Source of the DNA: Haloarcula sp. H-GB4
GTDB lineage: Archaea; Halobacteriota; Halobacteria; Halobacteriales; Haloarculaceae
Assembly: GCF_030848575.1 (NCBI RefSeq)
Contig: NZ_JAVDDX010000001.1
Span: 1,116,001 to 1,180,000 of the forward strand
Reading direction: 5' to 3'
DNA: 64,000 nucleotides
The translations under genes were made by a program, and so were the position numbers. Shown here piece after piece: positions 1 through 7,955 of this stretch. The notes below the pieces were generated by a model that saw nothing but the letters and a program-made list of their open reading frames with translations, was not told where the DNA came from and made no database searches. Position 1 is the stretch's first letter; every line of letters begins with the position of its first letter.

Positions 1-1
1 T

Positions 2-505
2 ACTTGTAGCAACATCGGGAACCGAGTCATCCAGCGGACCGCCTCCGGCGAGGCGGTATCTGGTGACGTGTTGTACCCTATCGAGCACACGATGACCGAA
101 ACGGCTGTCGTCGTCGGCCACACCGGCTGTGGAGCGGTGACGGCGACCTATGACGACCTGACGGACGGCCTTGATGAGCCGGCCGGCATTGACCACTGTC
201 TCAGTGTTCTCAAGCCCCATCTCGAGCCTGCGCTGGAACATCTCCCCGAGGATATTGAGCGAGCGGCGGCCATCAACCGACTCGTCGAGTACAACGTCGA
301 CAGGCAAGTCGAGTTTCTTCGAAACAGTGACGACGTTCCCGACGCTGTCGACGTGGTCGGCGTCGTCTACGACTTTCAGGACGTGTACGGCGGCCGACGG
401 GGTGAAGTCCACGTCATCAATGTCCACGGTGAAACCGATATCGACGCGCTCCGGGCAGCCCATCCCGATATCGACTCACGGATCAACCGCCTCTGGGAGT
501 ACTAA
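2..505 (+). CDS. Beta-class carbonic anhydrase, C-terminal part (5' end outside window)
   Basis: The reading frame is open from the window edge, so the N-terminus is missing and 167 residues are visible. Beta carbonic anhydrases interconvert CO2 and bicarbonate using a zinc held by Cys, His and Cys. The HTGCGAV motif (bases about 116-136) supplies the His-x2-Cys half of the zinc site. The upstream Cys with its Asp/Arg dyad would lie before the window. An NIGNRV-like stretch follows the expected position of the family's RNAGN loop. An internal ATG at 68 is not the true start, because conserved sequence precedes it. The gene is followed by 76 non-coding bases and a convergent chorismate mutase gene. 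Family assignment is good; its physiological role (anaplerotic bicarbonate supply or pH balance) is inference. Confidence 0.85.
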   Translation, partial: TCSNIGNRVIQRTASGEAVSGDVLYPIEHTMTETAVVVGHTGCGAVTATYDDLTDGLDEPAGIDHCLSVLKPHLEPALEHLPEDIERAAAINRLVEYNVDRQVEFLRNSDDVPDAVDVVGVVYDFQDVYGGRRGEVHVINVHGETDIDALRAAHPDIDSRINRLWEY

Positions 506-581
506 CGGGACGCTGGAAGCGGTGGACAGAACGGTGAAACTAACTCTCGGACTAGACCGACTCCATCACAACAGATTCTTG

Positions 582-875
582 CTACCTGTTCTCTCGCTGT
601 TCGACCTTGTTCAGTTCGATCAGGAGCCGGAAGATCGCTTTCACGAGGTTTTCGTCGACGTCGAACTGCTCCGCATTGTCGCCAGCACGGTCCATGACGG
701 CCTGCTCCTGTTGCTCGTCGGTCGTCGGCAGCCCTTTCTCGTCTTTGACCTGTGCGATGGTGTCGGCAACGTAGGTTCGCTGAGCGATCTTCTCAACGAT
801 TTCACGGTCGATCGTCCGGATTTCGTCGCGCAGTTCGTCCAGCGACATGTCCTCTGGGTTTGGATTCGTGGTCAT
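582..875 (-). CDS. Chorismate mutase, AroQ type (monofunctional)
   Basis: This encodes a 97-residue all-helical chorismate mutase (chorismate to prephenate, for Phe and Tyr synthesis). The N-terminal helix has the family pattern LDELRDEIRTIDREIVEKI, followed by the RTYVADTIAQVK segment with the Arg and Lys expected in the active site, and a C-terminal helix FRLLIELNKVEQ. The start at 875 is preferred over the longer ORF from 914. It forms an ATGA overlap with the stop of the upstream shikimate kinase gene (872-874), and the extra 13 residues are uncharacteristic. Overlap and shared strand indicate translational coupling, placing two steps of the aromatic pathway in one transcript. Confidence 0.88.
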   Translation of the reverse strand: MTTNPNPEDMSLDELRDEIRTIDREIVEKIAQRTYVADTIAQVKDEKGLPTTDEQQEQAVMDRAGDNAEQFDVDENLVKAIFRLLIELNKVEQRENR

Positions 876-1750
876 ACTATGTGTGTCCCCTCTGTTTGTG
901 TCGTCGTCAGCCATGTCTCTCCGGGTCGCTTGTCCCAGGCGTCTCGGACGGCTTCGAGTGCCGCCCGCTCGCCGACGGCAGTAAATGACGGCCCCGTCCC
1001 AGACAGAGAGACGCCCTCAACGTGCTGGAGCGCGTCGAGAACCGGGTCCGTCTCGAAATCCAGCGCGGCCGAGAACGCGAGACCGTTGACGGTCATCGCC
1101 CGCTGGTAGTCACCATCAAGCGCGAGGTCCTCGACGAGGCGGGCCATCGGCGCGATTTGCCGGCACCGCTCGACATCCGCGTCAGCACTAAAGGACTGTT
1201 CCGGCGGCGTCCAGACGAGCACGTCCCAGTCGATTTCCTCGCGGGTCAGGAGCGCGTCGTCCTCGTTGTCGGTGACGGTGACGCCGCCGAGCATCGACGC
1301 CGACGCGTCGTCGAAAGCCCCGGTGACGGTGACGCCCACGTCGCGTGCGGCCATGACGCCGAGACGGGCCATGTCCTCGCGGCTCATCCGCTCGGTCGCG
1401 TCGAGCGCGTCGAGCGTCGCCATGACGGTCGCGTTTGCGGCCGCACTGGAGCTTTTGAGCCCCGACGCCATCGGGACCTCACTTTCGGTGCGGACGGTCC
1501 CGCCGGAGACCGCCGGGACACCCACGTTCTGTGGGCCGCCGTGGGCGTCGATGACGTACTCGACACAGCGTTCGATAAGCCGCGTGTCGGCGTCCGGCGC
1601 ACCGTCCACCTCGCCGGTGACGCCATCGGTCTCGGTCGAGAGCGTGACGGTCGCTGTCGTGTACTCGTCGATAGCAAACGCCGCGCCGCGGCCGGTCGCA
1701 AGCGCGTTAAGGACCGTCCCTGCTGCGGGCGCTGCTGCCTTCCCTTCCAT
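872..1750 (-). CDS. aroK: Archaeal shikimate kinase, GHMP kinase superfamily
   Basis: This 292-residue GHMP-family kinase phosphorylates shikimate with ATP. Archaea use this fold in place of the bacterial P-loop AroK. The start MEGKAAAPAAGTVLNAL at 1750 matches the usual archaeal shikimate kinase N-terminus, so the upstream ATG at 1807 (19 extra residues) is disfavoured. The ATP-binding GHMP motif is visible as PMASGLKSSSAAANA near residue 90. A C-terminal glycine-rich LSGTGPSFTAVG motif closes the fold. Its stop overlaps the chorismate mutase start by four bases (ATGA), so the two are an operon. Confidence in family is high. Confidence 0.92.
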   Translation of the reverse strand: MEGKAAAPAAGTVLNALATGRGAAFAIDEYTTATVTLSTETDGVTGEVDGAPDADTRLIERCVEYVIDAHGGPQNVGVPAVSGGTVRTESEVPMASGLKSSSAAANATVMATLDALDATERMSREDMARLGVMAARDVGVTVTGAFDDASASMLGGVTVTDNEDDALLTREEIDWDVLVWTPPEQSFSADADVERCRQIAPMARLVEDLALDGDYQRAMTVNGLAFSAALDFETDPVLDALQHVEGVSLSGTGPSFTAVGERAALEAVRDAWDKRPGETWLTTTQTEGTHIV

Positions 1751-1878
1751 CGACGTGTACTCCCGCACGGACCTATTTACTAACTGCGATACCCCTGTAG
1801 CGGCCATATTGACCGCAGCGGCCGACGTGGTTCTGTCTAGTTATTCGATACACCGGCGTCCGACTGCAGTACCCCGTC

Positions 1879-2013
1879 TCAGGCTGGGAACAGGAGATAC
1901 GGCAGAATAAACAGCAACAGGAACATGAATAGGAGAATGATGCCGTAGCCAGCCAGCGTCCCGGCGGCTGTCAGCCACGCCGGATGCTCAAACTGTTCGG
2001 TGAGAGTTGCCAT
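1879..2013 (-). CDS. Small single-span membrane protein (44 aa)
   Basis: A 44-residue ORF begins MATLTEQFEHPAWL and continues into one long hydrophobic helix (GYGIILLFMFLLLFILPYLLF) reaching the C-terminus. The ATG at 2013 is chosen over 2112 because the upstream extension is basic, non-hydrophobic and atypical. I recognise this as the sort of tiny membrane protein often found in haloarchaeal genomes, but no function is known to me. It is divergent from trkA, 124 bases away, so the two may share a promoter region. An accessory role for the Trk system is only a guess from position. Confidence 0.6.
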   Translation of the reverse strand: MATLTEQFEHPAWLTAAGTLAGYGIILLFMFLLLFILPYLLFPA

Positions 2014-2137
2014 ACCGTGGAGTTCAATCGGAGACAGTATAGTGGTTTGGGAGCGGCACGGCCCCGAACGACCGCAATGGGCTCGTTGCGACTGGGAACG
2101 GTAAGCTTTCAACTATCGGTTCAGTACACTGGCAAAA

Positions 2138-2821
2138 ATGTATATTGTCATCGTCGGTGCCGGCGATATCGGGTCGCCGTTGCTTGAGATTGCGACAGCG
2201 GGGGGGAACGAGGTCGTCGTCATCGAACGCGACAAGGAGCGGGCGGAACGTGCGTCGAGACAGTACGACTGTCTCGTCATTCACGACGATGCGACGTCAA
2301 AGGACACGCTGGAGGACGCCGGGGCGGACCGTGCTGACGCGCTCATCTCGACAACCGATCAGGACGCGACCAACATCATGGTCTGTCTGCTGGCACAGGA
2401 ACTGGAAGTGCCGGACATCGTCTCAGTCGTCCACAATCCTGAGCACATGAACGTGTTCCGCCAGATCGGCGTCAACACGATGCAGAACCCACAGCGGCTC
2501 ATCGCCGAGTATCTCTATCGGGCCGTCAAGCGGCCGTCTATCGTTGACTTCATGCGCATTGGCGATCACGCGGAAGTATTCGAGATAACGGTCACGCCAG
2601 GTGCTCCGATTGCTGGCAAGACGCTACAGGAAGCCAATTCGGAGAGCCTCATCGGCGGCCAGACGCTTATCGTAGCTATCGAGCGTAATGGCGATGGTGA
2701 CCCAATAACGCCCCGCGGCGATACGCGTATCGAGGCAGACGACCTCCTCACGGTCTACTCGGGAGAGGGTGCGACGCCGGAGGTGACCGATATCTTCGGT
2801 CACTCCGAGGACCACAACTGA
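2138..2821 (+). CDS. trkA: TrkA-type potassium uptake regulator (RCK domain)
   Basis: This encodes 227 residues. The N-terminal Rossmann RCK_N domain starts at residue 1 with the dinucleotide-binding motif VIVGAGDIGSPLLE and the acidic residue ending beta-2 (VVVIERD). An RCK_C/TrkA_C domain (about 140-215, with PGAPIAGKTLQEAN) follows. TrkA subunits form a cytosolic NAD(H)/ATP-gated ring on TrkH channels and control K+ uptake, the main compatible-solute strategy of salt-in haloarchaea. The stop is two bases before the trkH start at 2823, indicating a tightly coupled operon. The single RCK unit (not a tandem pair as in E. coli TrkA) implies assembly as a homo-oligomer. Confidence 0.93.
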   Translation: MYIVIVGAGDIGSPLLEIATAGGNEVVVIERDKERAERASRQYDCLVIHDDATSKDTLEDAGADRADALISTTDQDATNIMVCLLAQELEVPDIVSVVHNPEHMNVFRQIGVNTMQNPQRLIAEYLYRAVKRPSIVDFMRIGDHAEVFEITVTPGAPIAGKTLQEANSESLIGGQTLIVAIERNGDGDPITPRGDTRIEADDLLTVYSGEGATPEVTDIFGHSEDHN

Positions 2822-2822
2822 T

Positions 2823-4517
2823 ATGCCGCGACGGAACAGCGGGCTGTTCCCGACGGACCTGAAAACAATCGCCCGCGATATCGGGTCCCTCCTGCTGATG
2901 GAGGCCGGGCTGATGACGATTACGGCCGTGATTGCGCTGGGCTTTCGGGAGTTCTACGCCGCGTTCGGGTTCTTTACTGCGGCTGGGATAACAGCCGCTG
3001 TCGGCGGCATCGCAAACCGCGGGTTCACCGATGCCCCGGCCCCAGAGATGAAACACGGCATGGTCATCGCCGCCGGCGGGTGGCTGCTGGTTGCTACGTT
3101 CGGCTCGTTGCCGTTCCTGTTGACCGCGTGGTTCACGCCCCCTGCGGTCATGGATACGTTCGTTCCGGTCGGGACGGACACGAGTACGTGGGAGCCGATC
3201 AAAGTCGGCGGAACGACGACGCTCTCCAGCCTGGCGTACTTCCGGAACCCGCTCCATGCCTTCTTCGAGAGCATGAGCGGGTGGACCGGGAGCGGCCTGA
3301 CGATGGCGATTCACGAGCCCTCGCTCCCGCGCGCAGTCCAGTGGTGGCGGTCGTTCATCCAGTACGTCGGCGGCGTCGGCGTCATTGTCCTGACCGTGTC
3401 TATCCTGTCACGGCCTGGCAGCGGCAGTTACGCGCTCTACCAGAGTGAGGCCCGCGAGGAGAAGATCCACCCGAGCGTCGTCTCCACCGTCCGAACGGTC
3501 TGGAAACTCGTCGCCGGCTACACGGTTCTCTCGTTCGCGCTGCTGTTCGGTGCTATCCTCGCCAGCGACAGCGAGTACGCGGAGTCGCTGCCGCTGTGGG
3601 AGGCCGCTTGGCAGGCGCTCAATCACGCCATGACTGGGCTCACGACCGGTGGGTTCTCGGTCACGGACAACTCGATTGCGACGTATAACTCGCCGCTCGT
3701 CGAGACCGTGCTGTTGCCGATTATGATTCTCGGTGCGATTGCGTTCCCGGTCCATTATGTTGTCCTGCACGACAGGCAGATTCGCGAACTAGTATCGGAC
3801 CTGCAGACCCGCTGGCTGTTCATTCTGCTCGCGCTCGGCGTCTTCGGCCTCTCAGTACAAAATGCGTGGTCCGTTCCCGCGACGACTGAGGCGTTTGCCA
3901 CCCAGTCGTTCCTGCCCTTTTCGGTACCGATGCTTGACGCCGCACAGATCGATGCGGTCCGGGACTCGACGTTCCAGTGGGTCAGCGCACTCAGCTGTAC
4001 TGGCTTCCAGTCGGCACCGATCGGTCGCTGGCTCGCCGGCGGCAAGGTGCTTGTGGCCGGCGCGATGGTACTTGGCGGCGCCGCGGGGTCCACTGTCGGG
4101 GGCATCAAAATCATCCGGGGGTACACCATCGTTCGCGGCATCATCTGGCAGTTCTCGCGGGTGTTCCTCCCGACAAACGCGGTGATTACGGCCCGCATCG
4201 GCGACCGGACGCTGGACCGTGAATCGATGGAGCGGGAGTTCAGCGAAGCGGCCATCGTGACACTGCTGTGGCTCATCATTCTCGTCACCAGCAGCGTCGT
4301 CCTCACCAACGTCGCGGGACCGGGGTTCGGCTACGCCGATGCCCTGTTTGAAGTCGCCAGCGCGCAAGGGAACGTCGGCCTTTCCTCGGGCATCACCGGG
4401 CCGTCGATGTCCCCACTCGCGGAGGGGATGTTCGTGTTGAACATGTGGGTCGGCCGGCTGGAGATTATCCCGATACTCGTGTTCATCCGCGCCGGACTGT
4501 ACGGGCTAGACCCGTAA
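2823..4517 (+). CDS. trkH: TrkH-family potassium transporter (first copy)
   Basis: This is a 564-residue polytopic membrane protein of the Trk/Ktr superfamily with four pore-loop repeats. The filter glycines are visible in FESMSGWTGSGLTM, GLTTGGFSVTDNS, LSCTGFQSAP and GNVGLSSGITG. Other family marks are GGAAGSTVGGIKIIR after the third repeat and MWVGRLEIIPI near the C-terminus. It starts one base after the trkA stop, so it should be co-translated with its regulator. It is longer than the second copy at 4974-6512, with an extended loop between the first helices (about residues 95-135). Role: K+ uptake driven by membrane potential. Confidence 0.95.
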   Translation: MPRRNSGLFPTDLKTIARDIGSLLLMEAGLMTITAVIALGFREFYAAFGFFTAAGITAAVGGIANRGFTDAPAPEMKHGMVIAAGGWLLVATFGSLPFLLTAWFTPPAVMDTFVPVGTDTSTWEPIKVGGTTTLSSLAYFRNPLHAFFESMSGWTGSGLTMAIHEPSLPRAVQWWRSFIQYVGGVGVIVLTVSILSRPGSGSYALYQSEAREEKIHPSVVSTVRTVWKLVAGYTVLSFALLFGAILASDSEYAESLPLWEAAWQALNHAMTGLTTGGFSVTDNSIATYNSPLVETVLLPIMILGAIAFPVHYVVLHDRQIRELVSDLQTRWLFILLALGVFGLSVQNAWSVPATTEAFATQSFLPFSVPMLDAAQIDAVRDSTFQWVSALSCTGFQSAPIGRWLAGGKVLVAGAMVLGGAAGSTVGGIKIIRGYTIVRGIIWQFSRVFLPTNAVITARIGDRTLDRESMEREFSEAAIVTLLWLIILVTSSVVLTNVAGPGFGYADALFEVASAQGNVGLSSGITGPSMSPLAEGMFVLNMWVGRLEIIPILVFIRAGLYGLDP

Positions 4518-4545
4518 GCCGTCAAACGTCCCTTTAGTCCACCTC

Positions 4546-4850
4546 TCACTCTTCGTCAGGGTACACTTCGCCAAGAAACATCCAGCGGACTTTCGTGCCA
4601 CCTTCGGGTCTAGTCTCCTCTTTGACGTGGTAGAGATACGGTCCGTGTGGGCAGTCATCTCATTCTTCAGCACAGTAGTCCACTTCACTACCTCGGTGTA
4701 GCCGTCGCGTTTGGTCGCGCGAAGGATTTCCTCATTGGGGTCCGGCTCCACCGATGAGGCTGTCTCATCGTGGAATTGCAACAGCTCCTGCGCATGGATG
4801 ACCGTATTGTGGAGTTCATCAGGCGTCAACTGTGGCAGTTCCGCTGTCAC
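4546..4850 (-). pseudogene. Frameshifted small protein with CPHGPY-type motif
   Basis: The N-terminal frame (start 4850, MTAELPQLTPDELHN) reads sensibly to about ...VVKWTTVLKN near 4662. It then turns into a Lys/Arg/Thr-rich tail that runs past the gene space into the 3' end of trkH (stop 4506). In another frame, from about 4656 downward, there is a clean continuation DDCPHGPYLYHV followed by KVRWMFLGEV, ending at a stop at 4546-4548. The (C)xHGPY...Y...G motif is a familiar ending of small haloarchaeal proteins of unknown function. Inserting one base near 4655-4665 joins the two halves into one protein of about 100 residues that no longer overlaps trkH. This is either a real frameshift mutation or a sequencing error. 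Confidence 0.7.
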
Positions 4851-4973
4851 TTTATCCGGGACCCCCTCAGTTAGTGTCGGTTCGTTTTAGGACTGGACAT
4901 ACTGACATCTCCATGTGGGAGATACATAACTGAACTGGCAGCTACAGATAGCGACGGAACGAGTCTCCCGGAC

Positions 4974-6512
4974 TCACTCGTTCCAGAACGCTCCGGTAAA
5001 TATCACGAACACTGGAATGATCTCTAATCGGCCGATCCACATCAAGAAGATCATCAGCAGTTTGCTGGTCTCCGGGAAGAGTTCATAGGTCCCGAACGGC
5101 CCCAGAAACCCGAACCCGGGACCGATGTTCCCGATGGTCGCCAAGCTTGCGCTGATGGCTTCGAAGACAGTCAGCTCAAGCCCGACACGGCCGGCATCGA
5201 GGAGGAGAAACACCGTCGCGATACCGAACGTGAGCAGGTACAGCAGCGTGAACCCGTATATCGCGTTGATAACGTCCTCGTCAATGACCTGCCCGCCGAG
5301 CCGAACTGGTTTGACGGCGCTGGGATGGGCTGTCGTGAACAGTTGGCGTCGGATGCTCTTGAGCACGACGAGCCATCGGACGATTTTGACGCCGCCACCG
5401 GTTGACCCCGCGGAGCCGCCGATGAACATCGCGAACAACAGGACTCCCTGTGCGGTGTTGCCCCACTGGGCGAAGTCGCTCGTCGCGTACCCGGTCGAGT
5501 TCAGCAACGAGGCGACCTGAAACGTGGCTTGCCGGAGCGAGTTCTCCAGTGCCCCCTGTGTAATGCCTCCGAGTTCAAGCGGCGGCGCGGACCCGGTAAA
5601 GAGCAGACCCCAGAGGATGACGGCCACGCCGGCGTTTGCACCGAGGTACGCCTGCAGTTCACGGTCCTGGAGGAAGGCGGCGTACTCGTCCTGCAACAGG
5701 AGGTAAAACAGCGCGAAGTTCATCCCGGCGATGAGCATGAACGGAATGACGGCCCACTGGACGGCCGGTGAGAAGTAGGCGATGCTCTCAGCCTGTGGGG
5801 AGAAGCCGCCGGTCGGCAGGGTCGTGAACGCGTGGGCAACGGCGTTGTAGGCGTCCATATTCGGTGCATAGCCTGTGTAATGGAGGCCAAGCAGAATGAG
5901 GATATACAGCACGGTAAAGCCCAGATAGAACAGCCAGAGGAGTCGGGCAGTCTCGGCTATCTTCGGCGTCAGTTTCTGCAGTTCGGGGCCTGGTGCCTCC
6001 GATTCGATCAACTGTGCCCCGTTGACGGCTGCCTCTGGAAGAATGGCGACCATCAGAACAATAATACCCATCCCGCCGAGCCACTGGGTGAGCTGTCGCC
6101 ACATCAGCAGCGCGTGGGAGTGGCGAGCAAACGATATTTCATTGGTGACGGTCGCGCCAGTGGTCGTAAACCCGGACATCGACTCGAACAGTGCGTTCAC
6201 AGGCTCACCGAGCGCTGATTCGGTCCCGTACCCGGCGATAACGTAAGGGACTGCACCGATAACTGCGACAGCCCCCCACGAGAGCCCGACGAACAGCAGC
6301 GCTTCGCGTGGCCCGAGTTCGTGACTGTCGCTGACCTGCTCCAGCGCTACGCCCAGCGTGATGGCGATTGCGATAGAGATCAGGAAGACAACAGTATCTT
6401 CTCCGTACAGCAACCCGATCCCAAGCGGGACCAGCATTGCGACGGCGAGATACTTGCTTACAGTGCCGGTCAGAGCGACACTCTGTCGCCAGTCGACGCG
6501 AACCGACATCAC
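4974..6512 (-). CDS. trkH: TrkH-family potassium transporter (second copy)
   Basis: This 512-residue polytopic transporter belongs to the same superfamily as 2823-4517 but diverges in sequence. Filter motifs are FESMSGFTTTGATV, TLPTGGFSPQAES, LLNSTGYATSD and LATIGNIGPGFGFLG, and there is the same GGSAGSTGGGVKIVRW and MWIGRLEIIPVFV ends. The start has two adjacent ATGs (6512 and 6509); the first is taken. It faces the first trkH tail to tail with the broken gene between them, and has no adjacent trkA. It may use the trkA at 2138 or a distant RCK protein. Keeping two TrkH types is common in salt-in haloarchaea; different affinities are inferred, not shown. Confidence 0.94.
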   Translation of the reverse strand: MMSVRVDWRQSVALTGTVSKYLAVAMLVPLGIGLLYGEDTVVFLISIAIAITLGVALEQVSDSHELGPREALLFVGLSWGAVAVIGAVPYVIAGYGTESALGEPVNALFESMSGFTTTGATVTNEISFARHSHALLMWRQLTQWLGGMGIIVLMVAILPEAAVNGAQLIESEAPGPELQKLTPKIAETARLLWLFYLGFTVLYILILLGLHYTGYAPNMDAYNAVAHAFTTLPTGGFSPQAESIAYFSPAVQWAVIPFMLIAGMNFALFYLLLQDEYAAFLQDRELQAYLGANAGVAVILWGLLFTGSAPPLELGGITQGALENSLRQATFQVASLLNSTGYATSDFAQWGNTAQGVLLFAMFIGGSAGSTGGGVKIVRWLVVLKSIRRQLFTTAHPSAVKPVRLGGQVIDEDVINAIYGFTLLYLLTFGIATVFLLLDAGRVGLELTVFEAISASLATIGNIGPGFGFLGPFGTYELFPETSKLLMIFLMWIGRLEIIPVFVIFTGAFWNE

Positions 6513-6719
6513 TGATCACCGACCATTAAGTGACGCTCACACCCCCGATATGAAAAAGCCTCGCGTTCCAGTAGCGCCGTTTCCGGCGAATCTACCCGTG
6601 CACAGTGTCGGTTCGATGCGGTCGCTGTTCCGTTCTGGCAGCGCACCGAATGCGTATGCAGTCGCGTCGTCCGATGTGAGTTTTGCCGTAGAAACTGCTG
6701 GAGACGCTGAAATGGCGAT

Positions 6720-7142
6720 TCAGGCGTGACCCTGTTCCTTCGCCCCCTCGCGGATTTTCTTCGACCGCTTGCGGACGCGTGAGACGTACCGTTCGATTTT
6801 CTCTGGTTTCTCACCGTAGAACGACGCGGCCCAGTGGACATCGACGCCGTCCTGTGTGAGGAAGTAGGCGACAAGCGTATCGCGGCCCGCTTGGATGACC
6901 GTCGGCGGGACACCGCGCTCGCCGGTCCCAGCTTCTTGGAAGCCGTTCACGTCGAAGTACACATCAGCGTATAGTGTCGCCATCTCGGGGTCATCGAACT
7001 CGATGCCCTCGTGGTCTGGGGCCTCGAATCGGTAGCGTGTGTCGCCCTCGTCTGTCGGTCGTTCGGTGATGCGTATGTCGAGGATGTACTCACGATAGGT
7101 CGAACAGTCCATCGGTACAGCAGTGGTGTCTGATTGTGGCAT
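6720..7142 (-). CDS. Hypothetical cytosolic protein (140 aa)
   Basis: This is a soluble 140-residue protein without signal peptide or membrane helix. It has a mixed alpha/beta pattern, one internal acidic stretch (EGIEFDDPEMATLYADVYFDV), and a basic helical C-terminus (YVSRVRKRSKKIREGAKEQ) that could bind nucleic acid. I do not recognise a named domain. An alternative start at 7112 (MDCSTYREYILD) is possible. It lies 17 bases after the stop of the cohesin-like anchor gene on the same strand, so it is probably the third gene of that operon. Its link to the surface proteins is unexplained. Confidence 0.65.
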   Translation of the reverse strand: MPQSDTTAVPMDCSTYREYILDIRITERPTDEGDTRYRFEAPDHEGIEFDDPEMATLYADVYFDVNGFQEAGTGERGVPPTVIQAGRDTLVAYFLTQDGVDVHWAASFYGEKPEKIERYVSRVRKRSKKIREGAKEQGHA

Positions 7143-7159
7143 GGATAGTTGGGCTGGTG

Positions 7160-7912
7160 TTATGATTGTCGGCTCGTTCTGGCTGCGAATGCTGCCACCG
7201 CGGCGAGTGCGGCAATGGCCAGCGCTATCGGGAGTGACCCGTTCGCGCCGGTCGTCGACTGGTCGTCACCATCCGCGGCCTCGTCATCTGAGGTATCTGC
7301 GGCGGCCTCGGTGCCCGCTGACTCGGCGACGGACTCGCTGGCAGGTGAAGATGCTTCGGTCGCGGCGGCTACTGTCTCCGTCGTCGCACTCGCCGAAACC
7401 GCGACCGCTGTCGACTCGGTCGCAGGCTCGACCACTCCGCCGCCGTCCGCGTCGACCTGGCTCGACGCGACGGTCACCTCTGTCTCGCCGCCATCGACGC
7501 CGGCAAGCTGGACCGTCGCGAGCGTCACATCGCTCGCTCCAGGTTCGATCTGTCCGTCAAGGTCGGCCGCCTCGAGCGTGACTGTCCCGCCGTCTGAACT
7601 AATGACAGGGTCAGTCGTGAGGCCGAGGCGGTCGGGGTAGCTCGCGTTCTCGAATCGGGCGACAGCGGGGTCATCGACGACGAGTTCGAGTTGGTAGCCG
7701 GCCAGTCCGTCCGGTGCGCTGGTGAGGATGACCGGCACAGCCATCGTTTCACCAGCAGCGACGGAGCTGGTCTCGATGTTGATTGCTGGCGTGCTCTGCC
7801 CTGCAGCGAGCGCGGGGACTGTCCCCGCGAGGAGGATGAGTGCGACGAGCGCGAGGGGGAGGCGAGCGCTTCGGACGTAGCCGCGTATCGAAAGGTGAGT
7901 GTCGTCTGTCAT
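7160..7912 (-). CDS. Secreted, C-terminally anchored protein with cohesin-like domain
   Basis: The 250-residue protein has four parts. An N-terminal signal sequence has a hydrophobic core (PLALVALILLAGTVPALA, about residues 19-37). A beta-rich domain at about 41-165 has cohesin-type features: an opening INIETSSVAAGETMAVPVIL strand, a GYQLELVVDDPAVARFE strand, and a later hydrophobic strand LATVQLAG. A Ser/Ala/Glu/Thr-rich low-complexity linker covers about 170-222. One C-terminal membrane helix is followed by Arg residues (about 224-247). It should display the domain on the outer face of the cell membrane. There is no PGF-type sorting motif. It lies 43 bases downstream of a protein bearing a dockerin-like module, suggesting receptor and ligand. 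The cohesin call is by pattern only. Confidence 0.75.
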   Translation of the reverse strand: MTDDTHLSIRGYVRSARLPLALVALILLAGTVPALAAGQSTPAINIETSSVAAGETMAVPVILTSAPDGLAGYQLELVVDDPAVARFENASYPDRLGLTTDPVISSDGGTVTLEAADLDGQIEPGASDVTLATVQLAGVDGGETEVTVASSQVDADGGGVVEPATESTAVAVSASATTETVAAATEASSPASESVAESAGTEAAADTSDDEAADGDDQSTTGANGSLPIALAIAALAAVAAFAARTSRQS

Positions 7913-7955
7913 TGTGTTCCTGTATGGAAAGATGAGAGGTACTCGGTCGGGGTCG

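Noticed and set aside
171-1109. Long forward ORF of 312 residues across the carbonic anhydrase end and aromatic genes
   Set aside because: It runs antisense to the chorismate mutase and shikimate kinase genes and in another frame of the carbonic anhydrase; composition (Ser/Arg-rich) is that of a shadow.
6550-6729. 59-residue forward ORF in the gap before the 140-residue hypothetical
   Set aside because: Third-position GC is only about half, unlike real genes here, and its end overlaps the reverse gene stop.
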